Shown: positions 25,600-34,639 of the stretch, piece by piece
How positions within the stretch are numbered: the first letter of the stretch is position 1
Layout of the letters: the number at the start of each line of letters is the position of its first letter
Assembly: GCF_000308875.1 (NCBI RefSeq)
Contig: NZ_BAGL01000045.1
Coordinates: 1-64,000 of the forward strand
Length of the DNA stretch: 64,000 nucleotides
Source of the DNA: Nocardia transvalensis NBRC 15921
GTDB taxonomy: Bacteria > Actinomycetota > Actinomycetes > Mycobacteriales > Mycobacteriaceae
Reading direction: 5' to 3'
Made by a program: the position numbers and the translations under genes
Notes under the pieces: generated by a model
The model's database searches: none
What the model saw: the letters and a program-made list of their open reading frames with translations, nothing else
What the model was told of the DNA's origin: nothing

Positions 25600-25735
25600 C
25601 TGTGGTACTCGTCAGCTGCACGGCGTCGACCCGGCCCACGTCGCCCTCGCCACCCGCCGCGACGACCACCACCGGCTCGTCGCGGCCTTCCGGAAGTATG
25701 CCCGGACTCACGTCACCGGACCCGAATTCGACTGA
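25600..25735 (+). pseudogene. possible C-terminal gene fragment
   Basis: A plus-strand frame with no start reads TRQLHGVDPAHVALATRRDD and then VAAFRKYARTHVTGPEFD before TGA 25733. Composition looks coding. It is trapped between the SnoaL-like gene and the AlkD-like gene and may be the end of a lost gene. The family is not recognised. Confidence 0.3.
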
Positions 25736-25763
25736 GCCGCCGACGTTTCCACGCGAACGGCGG

Positions 25764-26444
25764 TTACGCGGTCTGCCCCTGCTCGGCGCGCCGGCGCACG
25801 ATCTCCGTGATCCATGTGGGCGCGTACGGGGAGGTGCAGTTCGGCGGGGTCGGGTAGTCCTTCAGCACTCCGAGGCGTTCGCCGATGGCGAGGGCGCGAG
25901 CGCGGTGGCCGGCGTGCTCGATGCCGATCTCGGCGAGGCAGTGATTCATCGCCCACTGCAAGCGATCCGGGGCGTCGCGCATATCCGCCTCGATCGCGTC
26001 CAGCAGGCCGGCGAGGTCGAGGCCCTCGGGCTTCTTCGCGACGCGTTCGGTGGTCAGCGCCCAGCCGGCGCTCGCGACCACCGGGTCCGGGTCGGCGAGC
26101 CAGGCGACGCGCAGGTCCTCGGCGTGCGGATTCTTCTTGACGACGTTCACGAGCCAGTCCTGGACCTTGGGCGTGCGCGCCTCGCGCAGCATGCCGTCCA
26201 GGTCGCCACGGTCGAATGCCTTCGGCCGGCAGATCAGGGTCGCCAGCAGCCGTGCGGCGGAGTCGCCGGTCGCCCACAGCTGCCGCGCGAGGTCCTGCTG
26301 CGTCTTCAGCCGCTTGGCGAGCGCGCGCAGCTTGGTGAGATTCACGCCGTGGTCGTCGCCGTGCTTCTCGTTCACCGCGCGGATCTTGGGATCCGCGAGG
26401 GCGGCCAGCTCGGCCGTCACCTCGGCCACCGTCGTCTCGGTCAC
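25764..26444 (-). CDS. DNA alkylation repair (AlkD-like) HEAT protein
   Basis: 226-residue all-helical protein of the AlkD/PF08713 family. Hallmarks are the helical pairs (LADPKIRAVNEKHGDDHGVN, then LAKRLKTQQDLARQLW) and KVQDWLVNVVKKNPHAEDLR, followed by AMNHCLAEIG. AlkD removes alkylated purines without base flipping; whether this distant member is a glycosylase is unclear. GTG 26444 follows CAGGAGACCGAG, an ideal ribosome-binding site, and is preferred over upstream codons. Confidence 0.8.
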   Translation of the reverse strand: MTETTVAEVTAELAALADPKIRAVNEKHGDDHGVNLTKLRALAKRLKTQQDLARQLWATGDSAARLLATLICRPKAFDRGDLDGMLREARTPKVQDWLVNVVKKNPHAEDLRVAWLADPDPVVASAGWALTTERVAKKPEGLDLAGLLDAIEADMRDAPDRLQWAMNHCLAEIGIEHAGHRARALAIGERLGVLKDYPTPPNCTSPYAPTWITEIVRRRAEQGQTA

Positions 26445-26521
26445 CTCGGTCTCCTGTCCGTCGCGGGGAGTTCTCGGCCGAATACAGCATGTCCGATGCG
26501 CTCCCGGTCCCGGCGGAGGGG

Positions 26522-27166
26522 TCAGTCCTTCCGGCCGGTGAGGGCCAGCGAGGTGCCGAGCCCGATCATGACGAGCCCGCCGGTGCCGCCGACGGCCGCG
26601 AGCCGGCGCGGCGAGCGGGTGAACCAGCCGCGCGCCGCGCCCGCGACCAGCGCCCACCCGGAGTCGAAGATCAGCCCGAAGACCGGAATGCACGCGCCGA
26701 GCAGCAGCATCTGCCCCGGCACCCCGCCGGTGTCGAGGGTGACGAACTGCGGTAGCAGCGCGGCGAGGAACACGATGGATTTGGGATTGGCGAATCCGAC
26801 GACCAGCCCGTCCCGCAGGACGGCCAGGGTGCCGCGGCGATCGACGGTGACCTGGGCCGAGAGGGACTCCGCCAGATTCCCGCGGTGCCGGAACGCCTGC
26901 ACGCCCAGGTAGACCAGATAGATCGCCCCGACCAGTTTGACGGCGGTGAAGACCCCCGCCGAGGTCGCGACCAGCGCTCCGAGCCCGAACGCGACGGCCA
27001 CCACTTGCAGATACACGCCGACCGCGTTCCCGACCACGGTCACCAGAGCCACCCGACGACCGAGCGTGAGCGCGCGCGTGATGGCGAACAGGACGCTCGG
27101 CCCGGGAACGACAACCATCACCAGGGCCAGCCCGGCGAACCCGAGCAGATGATCGGCGGAAACCAT
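26522..27166 (-). CDS. LysE-family translocator
   Basis: 214-residue membrane protein with about six hydrophobic helices, starting MVSADHLLGFAGLALVMVVV. PGPSVLFAITRALTLGRR is the LysE/RhtB signature near the N terminus, and FANPKSIVFLAALLPQFV is the second conserved block. It probably exports amino acids or small amines. ATG 27166. It is adjacent to but not overlapping the AlkD-like gene on the same strand (77 bp). Confidence 0.88.
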   Translation of the reverse strand: MVSADHLLGFAGLALVMVVVPGPSVLFAITRALTLGRRVALVTVVGNAVGVYLQVVAVAFGLGALVATSAGVFTAVKLVGAIYLVYLGVQAFRHRGNLAESLSAQVTVDRRGTLAVLRDGLVVGFANPKSIVFLAALLPQFVTLDTGGVPGQMLLLGACIPVFGLIFDSGWALVAGAARGWFTRSPRRLAAVGGTGGLVMIGLGTSLALTGRKD

Positions 27167-27380
27167 CCGATCACGATAGCCAGGGTGGACCGGGCGGGCC
27201 ACCGCAATTCCGTCGGCGATCGGGGCCGGAATCGGATGATCGCCGGGCCGGACGGCCGTCGAAGGTCCCGCCTTAATGCCCTACGACGGCGACGGCCGGG
27301 GATGTTGAATGGAACGGTTGGGCAGTATCGGTGCGAGATCGTGTGCCTGCTGCGATGGCGCGGATAGACGAGGTTCACCG

Positions 27381-28088
27381 ATGCCGGAAGACGGACGACG
27401 CAGCCGGGCGACGACGGCGGTGATTCCGCACATCGATCAGGCGGTCGACGATGTCGTCGCCCTCGTCGCGCGGGCCCTCCCGCGCCGGGCCGCGGCGGGG
27501 GTGACGATGCGCCGCGCCGGGGCCGCCGCGACCATCGCGGCGTCCGCCCCGCTGGTCGTGCGCGTCGGCGAGATCGTCGGGGAACGCCGGGCCGGTCCGG
27601 AGTGGGACGCCGTGGCCGCCGCGGCCGTGGTCTCGGTCCCCGATCTGGCCGGGGAGAGTCGCTGGGACGACTATCCGGCCAGGGCCCTGGCGCTCGGCAT
27701 CCGCTCGGTCCACTCGCATCCGGTCCACGACGGGAACACACCGGTCGCGACGCTGGATCTGTATGCGCCCCAACCGGATGCCTTCGACGACGGTATCCGG
27801 CAGACCGTCGCGATCAGCGCGCGCCACATCGAGCGACTGCTACACGCCGCCCACCTCTCCCGGATGAACGAGCAACTGCGGCAGGCGTTGTCGTCGCGCA
27901 GCACCATAGACCAGGCGGTCGGCATCCTGATGGGCCGGCGCCACTGCGGCCGGGAGCAGGCGTTCGAATTCCTGCGCGCCGCCTCGCAGCACCACAACGT
28001 CAAGCTGGCCGTCCTGGCCGCGGATATCGTCACCCGGGTCTCCGGGAGTGCGCCGGAGCCCGCGCATTTCGACGTGCCCGGCCGGTAG
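27381..28088 (+). CDS. ANTAR-domain protein with degenerate GAF domain
   Basis: 235 residues. The central region (about 40-150) is GAF-like (VVSVPDLAGESRWDDYPARA, then VATLDLYAPQPDAF). The C-terminal ANTAR domain (about 165-215) reads LRQALSSRSTIDQAVGILMG and CGREQAFEFLRAASQHHN. ANTAR proteins bind paired-hexaloop RNA to prevent termination. ATG 27381 has AGG upstream. A second ANTAR protein is encoded convergently at 28093-28773; the stops are 4 bp apart. Confidence 0.87.
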   Translation: MPEDGRRSRATTAVIPHIDQAVDDVVALVARALPRRAAAGVTMRRAGAAATIAASAPLVVRVGEIVGERRAGPEWDAVAAAAVVSVPDLAGESRWDDYPARALALGIRSVHSHPVHDGNTPVATLDLYAPQPDAFDDGIRQTVAISARHIERLLHAAHLSRMNEQLRQALSSRSTIDQAVGILMGRRHCGREQAFEFLRAASQHHNVKLAVLAADIVTRVSGSAPEPAHFDVPGR

Positions 28089-28092
28089 CCGG

Positions 28093-28773
28093 TCAGTCCG
28101 GGGTGAGCACCAGACGGCCGGCGACGATGTCGGCGGCGACCGTGCGCAGCGGCCGATCCGACGCGAAGGCGTGTGCGCGCAGCCGGGAGAGCGTATCGGC
28201 GATCGCGAATCCGCCTGCGACGGCCATCTTTCCGCGTGCCGCGTCGACCTCGCGATAATCGATCACCGACACCCACTCGGTGCCGATCCGTTCCACGAGT
28301 ACACAACTGACCAGGGTCGTCAGCAGAGCGGCCTCGCTCCTGGTGCGCCCCGGGATCGGCCCGGTCCGGCGCGAGTACAGATCCACCGACCCGAATCGGA
28401 TGGCGCCCAGCCGCAGCGGAAAGGCCGCGACCGCACCGGTTCCCGCCGCGGCGGCGCACGGCCCGAAGATCGGCCACCGCGGATCGTCGCCGACCCGCGC
28501 CGACTCCACCGGTTCGCCGCCGGTGAACGCGTCCACGGCCGGACCCTCGCCCAGTGTGAACTGGATGTCCTCCAGCACCGCCGCCCAGTCGCCGCTGGCG
28601 CCGAGCACGTCCAGGCTCTCGAGATTCCAGCGCATGGTCAGGGCGACGGCATCGACCCCCGCCAGGCAGTCGGCGTAACTCGCGCAGATCCGCTGGCCCC
28701 AACCGGCGATCGGGTGCGTGTGCCCGATCGCCGCCATCGCGGTGTCCAATCGGCCCCGGGGATGCCCGTGCAT
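28093..28773 (-). CDS. GAF and ANTAR domain protein
   Basis: 226 residues. The GAF domain (about 30-150) contains DAVALTMRWNLESLDVLGAS, TLGEGPAVDAF and WPIFGPCAAAAGTGAVAAFP. The ANTAR region (about 165-220) reads VDAARGKMAVAGGFAIADTL then RLRAHAFASDRPLRTVAADI, so it has the three-helix RNA-binding fold. It is likely a signal-responsive antiterminator. ATG 28773 has CGGAG upstream. It is convergent with another ANTAR gene, an uncommon pairing. Confidence 0.87.
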   Translation of the reverse strand: MHGHPRGRLDTAMAAIGHTHPIAGWGQRICASYADCLAGVDAVALTMRWNLESLDVLGASGDWAAVLEDIQFTLGEGPAVDAFTGGEPVESARVGDDPRWPIFGPCAAAAGTGAVAAFPLRLGAIRFGSVDLYSRRTGPIPGRTRSEAALLTTLVSCVLVERIGTEWVSVIDYREVDAARGKMAVAGGFAIADTLSRLRAHAFASDRPLRTVAADIVAGRLVLTPD

Positions 28774-28997
28774 ACGGCTGCTCCGATCCGTACGGCCGTG
28801 TCCGCTCGATCCGGAGTCGCTCGCTACGCCCGCCGAGCGTGTTCGTGCCGCGTCCTAAGGATGCCGCTGCCGTCGCGGCCGGTCAGTCCCGAATACGAAC
28901 GAAACGGTGACCGCACCGGACAGAAAGCGAAGTCCGGCCGGTACGGCGCGCGGTACTACTCTCGGACGTAGGCCGCGGCAGTCGAGAGAGGTGGCGG

Positions 28998-30020
28998 ATG
29001 AGCGGAGCCGACGGTGAGATGACGGCCTGGCGGGTACTGCGCCCGGGGCCGATCGGCGGTCGTCCCATGGATCTGGTGCGCGCGCCGGTCCGCGCGCCCG
29101 GGGACAGGGAACTCCTGGTGCGCGTGCTGGCCTGCGGCGTGTGCCGCACGGACCTGCATGTGGCGGAGGGGGATCTGCCGGTGCACCGGACCGGTGTGGT
29201 GCCCGGCCACGAGGTCGTCGGTGAGGTCGTGGCGCTCGGCGGCGGCGTGGGGGAGTGGTTCGCGATCGGCGACCGGGTCGGCGTCGCGTGGCTGCGGCAC
29301 ACCTGCGGCGTCTGCAAGTACTGCCGCCGCGGGGCGGAGAACCTGTGCCCCGAATCCCGCTACACCGGCTGGGACGCCGATGGCGGATACGCCCAATTCA
29401 CCACGGTCCCCGCCGATTACGCCCATCCGCTGCCGCCCGGTTACGCCGACGCCGAGCTGGCGCCGCTGCTGTGCGCCGGGATCATCGGATACCGCGCGCT
29501 GCGACGGGCGGCCCTGCCCCTCGGCGGCCGCCTGGGCATCTACGGTTTCGGCGGCAGCGCGCATCTGGCCGCGCAGGTCGCGCTCGCCCGGGGCGCCGAG
29601 GTGCACGTGATGACCCGCGACCCGAAGGCGCGCGAGCTGGCACTGGACCTGGGCGTGGCCTCCGCGCAGGGCGCCGCGGACCCGCCCCCGGTGGCGCTGG
29701 ACGCGGCCATCCTGTTCGCGCCGGTGGGTGATCTGGTGCTCCCCGCGATGGCGGCGCTCGACCGCGGCGGCGTGCTGTCGATCGCGGGCATCCATCTCAC
29801 CGACATCCCGGCGCTGAACTATCAGCGGCATCTGTTCCAGGAGCGCGAGATCCGATCGGTCACGGCCAATACCCGTGCGGACGCCCGCGAATTCCTGGCA
29901 TTCGCCGCGGAGCATCACCTCGACGTCACCGTGCACCCGTATCCGCTGGACGGCGCCGACCGCGCGCTGACCGATCTGGCACACGGAAAGTTTGCCGGAG
30001 CGGCAGTGCTCATGCCCTGA
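28998..30020 (+). CDS. zinc-dependent alcohol dehydrogenase
   Basis: 340-residue medium-chain dehydrogenase. The catalytic zinc site is in [12 protein letters not shown] and [12 protein letters not shown]. Four structural-zinc cysteines lie in [15 protein letters not shown]. The NAD(P) site [11 protein letters not shown] is near 180. Zinc-binding residues are complete, so an active alcohol/aldehyde oxidoreductase is expected. It resembles mycobacterial AdhA-type enzymes. ATG 28998 is preceded by GAGAGAGGTGGCGG. No partner gene. Confidence 0.9.
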   Translation: MSGADGEMTAWRVLRPGPIGGRPMDLVRAPVRAPGDRELLVRVLACGVCRTDLHVAEGDLPVHRTGVVPGHEVVGEVVALGGGVGEWFAIGDRVGVAWLRHTCGVCKYCRRGAENLCPESRYTGWDADGGYAQFTTVPADYAHPLPPGYADAELAPLLCAGIIGYRALRRAALPLGGRLGIYGFGGSAHLAAQVALARGAEVHVMTRDPKARELALDLGVASAQGAADPPPVALDAAILFAPVGDLVLPAMAALDRGGVLSIAGIHLTDIPALNYQRHLFQEREIRSVTANTRADAREFLAFAAEHHLDVTVHPYPLDGADRALTDLAHGKFAGAAVLMP

Positions 30021-30131
30021 CACGCCGAGACACGCCGAGAATTGCACTCCTAGTTCGCGATTCGCGTGCGTGTTGCCCGGTTTTCCTGCTTTGCTGACAA
30101 GAAAGCGGCGAAGCGGGGAACGGAGGCGTGG

Positions 30132-31022
30132 ATGGTTCATCGGGTTACACGGCGGCAACACGTACGGGCCGCGCGGCCCTGGGTGTGGACGGCGTTGGCC
30201 GGCGCGGTCGCGGTGGCGGCCGTGCTGTGGGTGGCCAGACCCGACCCCGCGTCGTGCAGCGTCACCCCGGCGCCCGCGCCGGAGCCGCCGGTGCGTACCG
30301 TGACGAATCCGACTGTGTCCGAACCGCTCCCGACGCTCGAACGGCTCGACTCGCCGCAGCCCGGCGAGGCCCGCTACTACGCGTTCAACCAGCGGGTGGC
30401 CTGCTCGATTCCGGAGCTGCCGCTGGACGGGTTCTACATCGGCGTCCCGACCGCGGAGTACGCGGGCGGCGCGGCGTGCGGCGCCCTCGTCCAGCTCGAC
30501 GGACCGCTCGGATCCGTGCGCGCGCAGGTCGTCGACCGCTGCCCCGGCTGCGGGCCCGGCCAGTACGACCTCAGCACCGCCGCCTTCACCCAGATCGCGG
30601 ACCAGGGCGCGGGGGTCGCGCCGATCAGCCTGCGCCACATCCACAATCCGGTTCCGACCCCGGAACTCGTGTACCGGGTCCAGGACGGTTCGTCCTCGCA
30701 CTGGCTGAGCCTGCTGTTCGCCAACACCGGAAATCCGTTGAGCCGCGTGGAGATACGCCCCGACGCGGGCGGCCCCGGCCACACCCTGAAGCGCGGCACG
30801 GACAACTACTGGTCGATCTCCGGCGCGGGCGCGGGCCCGTTCACCGCCCTGCTCACCGATACCGAGGGCCACCAGGTGCGCGTACCCGGCATCGCCGTCA
30901 CCCCGGGCGCTCTCCGGCACACCGGCACCGGCCTCTACGAATTCCCGCCCCTGCCCCCGGCTACGTCGACCATGCCGGCCACGACAGCGGTGGTCCCGAC
31001 ACCCGCCGCCGGTTGCGCGTAA
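30132..31022 (+). CDS. expansin-like cell-wall protein
   Basis: 296 residues. An N-terminal membrane anchor or uncleaved signal (VWTALAGAVAVAAVLWVA) and a Pro-rich spacer precede a double-psi beta-barrel domain (ARYYAFNQRVACSIP..., QVVDRCPGCGPGQYDLS). It ends with a carbohydrate-binding-like second domain (SLLFANTGNPLSRVEIRPDA). The two-domain order and the catalytic-type Asp in VVDRCP match bacterial expansin EXLX1 proteins, which loosen glycan networks without hydrolysis. ATG 30132 follows GGAGG. Confidence 0.75.
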   Translation: MVHRVTRRQHVRAARPWVWTALAGAVAVAAVLWVARPDPASCSVTPAPAPEPPVRTVTNPTVSEPLPTLERLDSPQPGEARYYAFNQRVACSIPELPLDGFYIGVPTAEYAGGAACGALVQLDGPLGSVRAQVVDRCPGCGPGQYDLSTAAFTQIADQGAGVAPISLRHIHNPVPTPELVYRVQDGSSSHWLSLLFANTGNPLSRVEIRPDAGGPGHTLKRGTDNYWSISGAGAGPFTALLTDTEGHQVRVPGIAVTPGALRHTGTGLYEFPPLPPATSTMPATTAVVPTPAAGCA

Positions 31023-31140
31023 GCCCTGACACGGGTGCGGGATCCGAGACGCTGGTTCGTCGCTCGTGCCGGTGCGCATCGGTGTGTCATCATCGACTGG
31101 AACGCGTTCTAGTTTGGCAACCGTGCCAGGAGGGTCGTCG

Positions 31141-32031
31141 ATGGTGAATCCGGAACCGGCGGGCGGGCGGTTCGGCGGGCGCGTCGCCCGGATGCGGGAG
31201 GTGCCTGCGGGCCGGATGGTGGAACTGCCGGGGCGCGGGCGGACGTATCTGGTGGATATACCGGGGCCGGGCGGCGCGCCGACGGTGATCCTGCTGCACG
31301 GTCTCGTGACGACCGCGATGCTCAACTGGTTCCCCGCGCTGGCGGAGTTGTCGGAACGGTATCGGGTGGTGCTCTACGACCAGCGCTGGCACGGGCGCGG
31401 AATCCGGTCGCCGCGGTGGGAACTCGACGATCTGGCCGACGATGTGGTGGCGGTCGCGGATCTGCTCGGCGTCGAGCGGCCGATTCTCGCCGGCTATTCC
31501 ATGGGCGGCATCGTGGCTCAGCTTGCCGCGCACCGGCATCCGCGACGGTTCGGGGGACTCGTGCTGTGCGCCACCACCTACCGGTTTCGGGAGACGCTGC
31601 GCGAGCGGGCGTTTCATCGCGCGATGGGAACCGTCATGGGCGGGCTGTCGCGCACGGCCTCGCGGCGGGTAACAGCGGCGGCGCGGCGGCTTCCCGCCCT
31701 GCCTCAGATCACCTGGGAAAACGGCCGAATGGACCGCTGGGCCCTGGCGGAGCTGCGCAGCACCAGCGGCTGGGCCGTCGCGCAGGCCATCGCCGAACTC
31801 GGCCGGTTCGATTCCTCGGACTGGCTGCCGGAGCTGAGCATCCCGGCGGCCGTGGTCATCACGACCCACGACCGGGCGCTACCGGTGTACCGGCAACTCG
31901 AAATGGCGAAGCTGGTCGCGGGAGCCGAGATCTTCCTCGCCAAGGCCGGGCACGCGGCCTGCGCGTTCGAGGCGGACACCTTCGTCCCGGTCCTGCTCGA
32001 CGCGTGCGCGGCGGTGGCCGCCCGGAGGTAA
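31141..32031 (+). CDS. alpha/beta hydrolase
   Basis: 296 residues. PTVILLHGLVTTAMLNWFPA is the oxyanion region, YDQRWHGRGIRSP the conserved DQRxHG-type loop, AGYSMGGIVAQLA the nucleophile elbow (Ser about 124), and KAGHAACAF the catalytic histidine. It resembles C-C bond or ester hydrolases, but the substrate is unknown. ATG 31141 has GGAGG upstream. It stands alone on the plus strand between the expansin-like and cutinase genes. Confidence 0.87.
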   Translation: MVNPEPAGGRFGGRVARMREVPAGRMVELPGRGRTYLVDIPGPGGAPTVILLHGLVTTAMLNWFPALAELSERYRVVLYDQRWHGRGIRSPRWELDDLADDVVAVADLLGVERPILAGYSMGGIVAQLAAHRHPRRFGGLVLCATTYRFRETLRERAFHRAMGTVMGGLSRTASRRVTAAARRLPALPQITWENGRMDRWALAELRSTSGWAVAQAIAELGRFDSSDWLPELSIPAAVVITTHDRALPVYRQLEMAKLVAGAEIFLAKAGHAACAFEADTFVPVLLDACAAVAARR

Positions 32032-32238
32032 CGTCCGCCGCCCGTTCATTGCTCGAGAGTTGCTGCTGGATAACAAATCTCACGAGTTCGTGCGTTCGCG
32101 CGGCGATTGGGTATCTCTCCCGCAGTGGCGTTGCCGGGCATCGGCGCACCCACCTACCTTGGCTCACATACGGCCGATGACAATAGTCTGTGACAACAGT
32201 CACGTGGCCGCTCACAACGGCGTGAGTAGGTGGGAACC

Positions 32239-32892
32239 ATGGGCGACCGGAAGGTGTTGCTGTCCGAAAAGTGGCGTATCGCTTGGATATTCGCCGCGGT
32301 GCTACTGCTGCTGGGGCTCGTGTACCCGGCTCCGCATGCGAAGGCGCAATGGTGCGCCGATGTGGATCTGGTGGTGGCCCGGGGCACCGGCGAACCCGGA
32401 TATCTGGGAAGCGGCGTGGGCGATCCGCTCTACGGCGCTCTCCAGGACCGGTTGCCGGTGAGCGTGAGCGCCTACCGGGTGGACTACCCGGCGGATCTGA
32501 CCGACCCGTTCTCGGTGGGCAAGGGCAGCGCGGATCTCGTTGCGCACCTGGCGTATCAGGCCGCGACATGTCCGGATCAGCGCTTCATCCTGGCGGGGTA
32601 TTCGCAGGGCGCGGCGGTCGTGCACACGGCCCTGGGCACCGGGATCACGAACTTCATCCCGGGCGCCGTCCGGGTGGACGGTGACCTGGGCGGGCGCGTG
32701 ACATCGGTACTGCTGTTCGGCGATCCGATGCGGCTGATCGGCTGGAGCGTGCCCGAGCCGTATCTGTGGCGGACCGCGGACTTCTGCGCCGCGGGCGATC
32801 CGGTGTGTGGCGGCGGACTGGATCCGGGCGCGCACAACACCTACGGCGGACTCGTCGGCGCGGCAGCGGATTTCGCCGCCGACCGGCTGTGA
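32239..32892 (+). CDS. secreted cutinase-family hydrolase
   Basis: 217-residue secreted serine esterase of the cutinase family (PF01083), common as Cut/Culp proteins in mycolata and usually acting on short acyl esters. The signal peptide (IAWIFAAVLLLLGLVYPAPH) is cleaved near AKA-QW 34-36. VVARGTGEPG is the conserved opening strand, LAGYSQGAAVVH carries the nucleophile serine, and CAAGDPVCGGG and GAHNTY supply Asp and His. ATG 32239 is used; GTG 32230 is three codons upstream. Confidence 0.9.
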   Translation: MGDRKVLLSEKWRIAWIFAAVLLLLGLVYPAPHAKAQWCADVDLVVARGTGEPGYLGSGVGDPLYGALQDRLPVSVSAYRVDYPADLTDPFSVGKGSADLVAHLAYQAATCPDQRFILAGYSQGAAVVHTALGTGITNFIPGAVRVDGDLGGRVTSVLLFGDPMRLIGWSVPEPYLWRTADFCAAGDPVCGGGLDPGAHNTYGGLVGAAADFAADRL

Positions 32893-32895
32893 CCG

Positions 32896-34581
32896 TCAGC
32901 GGCGTTCGACCCGGCCCGGTGGGGGCTCGACCGCACCTCGGGTGGTGAGATACGACTCGAGGGCGTCGAGATCCGTCGGGCCGACCGCGGCCTTGCTGCC
33001 CTCGGTGAAGACGCTGAACCCGTCGCCGCCGGCGGCCAGGAAGTTGTTGGTCGAGATCGGGTAGGTGGCAACGGGATTCAGCGGCTGCCCGCCGATGCGC
33101 ACGCTGCCGGGATCGACCTTGCTGCCCGCGGGCGCGGAATCGGAGTAGGCGTAACTGATCCCGGCCACCGAGAGCACCCCGGACTTGTCCGGGGTGGCCC
33201 ACTGCTGTTCGAGGAGCCGGAGGATCTGCTGCCCGGTCAGCACCACCGTGACGATCTGGTTGCCGAACGGCTGCACCGTATATGCCTGCTCGTAGGTGAT
33301 GTCGCCGCCGTTCAGATCCGCCCGTACGCCACCGGCGTTCATGAAGGCGGCCACGGCCTGATCGGGGCGCATGGCGGCGAGCATGGCGTCGGCGATGACG
33401 TCGCCGAGCGGGGAGTCGCCGCCGTGGGTGGGCTCGTTGGGCAGCGGCGCGGTGGCGGTGCCGATGACCCGGTCGGCCCGCGGCTTCGCCTGGTCGGCGT
33501 AGAAGTCGACGGATCCGGTCGTCGCGGGATCGGGCGGGACGTCGCGGGTGACGACTCGGTTGACCGCGCCCGCGTCGACGATGCCGTCGTGGAATCGCAG
33601 GGAGATATCGGTGACGAGGCGGCCGTAGGACGCGGCCTGGGTGACGACCTTGCCCGCGATCGTGCAGTTGTAGGCCTGGTGGCTGTGGGCGGTCAGCATG
33701 ACCCGGACGGCGGGGTCGGTGCGTTCGGCCAGCTTGGTGACGTTGGGCGTGATGTCGGCGCAGCCGTTGTAGTCGGTGGGCGCGCCGTGGGTGCGCTGCG
33801 AGCCGCCGTCGTGCATCAGCGCCACCACGGTCTCGGCGCCCGCGGCACGCATCTGCGGTACGTACTTGTTCACCGCGTCGACCTCGTCGCCGAAGGTGTA
33901 GCCGCGAATGCCCTCCGGCATCACGATCGTCACGGTCTCGGGGGTGACGGTGCCGACGACGCCGATCTTGTGGCCACCGAGCTGGAGCATCGTCCACGGC
34001 CGCAGTCCCGGCGGGAGCTGTCCGTTGGCATCGGTCACGTTGGCGGCGAGGTACGGGAACTTCGCGCCGGTGAACGGTTCGCCGGGAACGCAGCCGTCCC
34101 AGCCGCAGCCACCCTGTTGCAGCCGCGTCAGTTCCGGGACGCCGTGGTCGAATTCGTGATTGCCGACCGCCGAGGCCGCGACGCCGACCGAATTGAGGAA
34201 TCCGATGGTGGGCTCGTCGTGGAACAGCGCGGAGATCAGCGGGCTGGCACTCACATTGTCCCCGGCGGACAGGACGGCGCTGTCGGGATAGGCCGACCTG
34301 AGCCGGGCGAGATGCGTCGCGAGATACGGTGCGCCGCCGGCCGCGTAGCCGGCGATATGCCCGTTGCTGCCGGTGGGCGGCTGGAGATTGCCGTGCAGAT
34401 CGTTGAGGCCGAACAGGTGTACCTCGCCCGGTTGCGGCTTCGGCAGCTCGTCGGTCGAGACCAGGGGCACCGCGCCGGGAGCGGGTGGTCGCGCCTCATC
34501 GCTCGAGCTGCCGCACCCGGCGAGTGCGAGAGTCAGGAGAACGGTCGCCAGAACCCCACGGAAGCGATGACGCGCCTGCAT
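32896..34581 (-). CDS. lipoprotein 5'-nucleotidase/metallophosphatase
   Basis: 561-residue secreted two-domain enzyme of the UshA/5'-nucleotidase family. The lipobox is VLLTLALAGCGSS (Cys about 23). The N-terminal metallophosphatase domain has LFGLNDLHGNLQP, AGDNVSAS, GNHEFDHG and LTAHSHQAY, the five metal-binding motifs. The C-terminal substrate domain contains NAGGVRADLNGG, YTVQPFGN and STNNFLAAGGDGF. It hydrolyses extracellular nucleotides or sugar phosphates. It is convergent with the cutinase, 3 bp between stops. Confidence 0.92.
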   Translation of the reverse strand: MQARHRFRGVLATVLLTLALAGCGSSSDEARPPAPGAVPLVSTDELPKPQPGEVHLFGLNDLHGNLQPPTGSNGHIAGYAAGGAPYLATHLARLRSAYPDSAVLSAGDNVSASPLISALFHDEPTIGFLNSVGVAASAVGNHEFDHGVPELTRLQQGGCGWDGCVPGEPFTGAKFPYLAANVTDANGQLPPGLRPWTMLQLGGHKIGVVGTVTPETVTIVMPEGIRGYTFGDEVDAVNKYVPQMRAAGAETVVALMHDGGSQRTHGAPTDYNGCADITPNVTKLAERTDPAVRVMLTAHSHQAYNCTIAGKVVTQAASYGRLVTDISLRFHDGIVDAGAVNRVVTRDVPPDPATTGSVDFYADQAKPRADRVIGTATAPLPNEPTHGGDSPLGDVIADAMLAAMRPDQAVAAFMNAGGVRADLNGGDITYEQAYTVQPFGNQIVTVVLTGQQILRLLEQQWATPDKSGVLSVAGISYAYSDSAPAGSKVDPGSVRIGGQPLNPVATYPISTNNFLAAGGDGFSVFTEGSKAAVGPTDLDALESYLTTRGAVEPPPGRVERR

Positions 34582-34639
34582 GGAACGACTTTCGCAGAAT
34601 TCGCCGTCCAGCGCACGACGAGCAGGTGAACGCCGGGGA

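Noticed and set aside
28956..31325. Long minus-strand open frame opposite the alcohol dehydrogenase and expansin-like genes
   Set aside because: The zinc-binding cysteines and expansin motifs are on the plus strand; the minus frame is a shadow.
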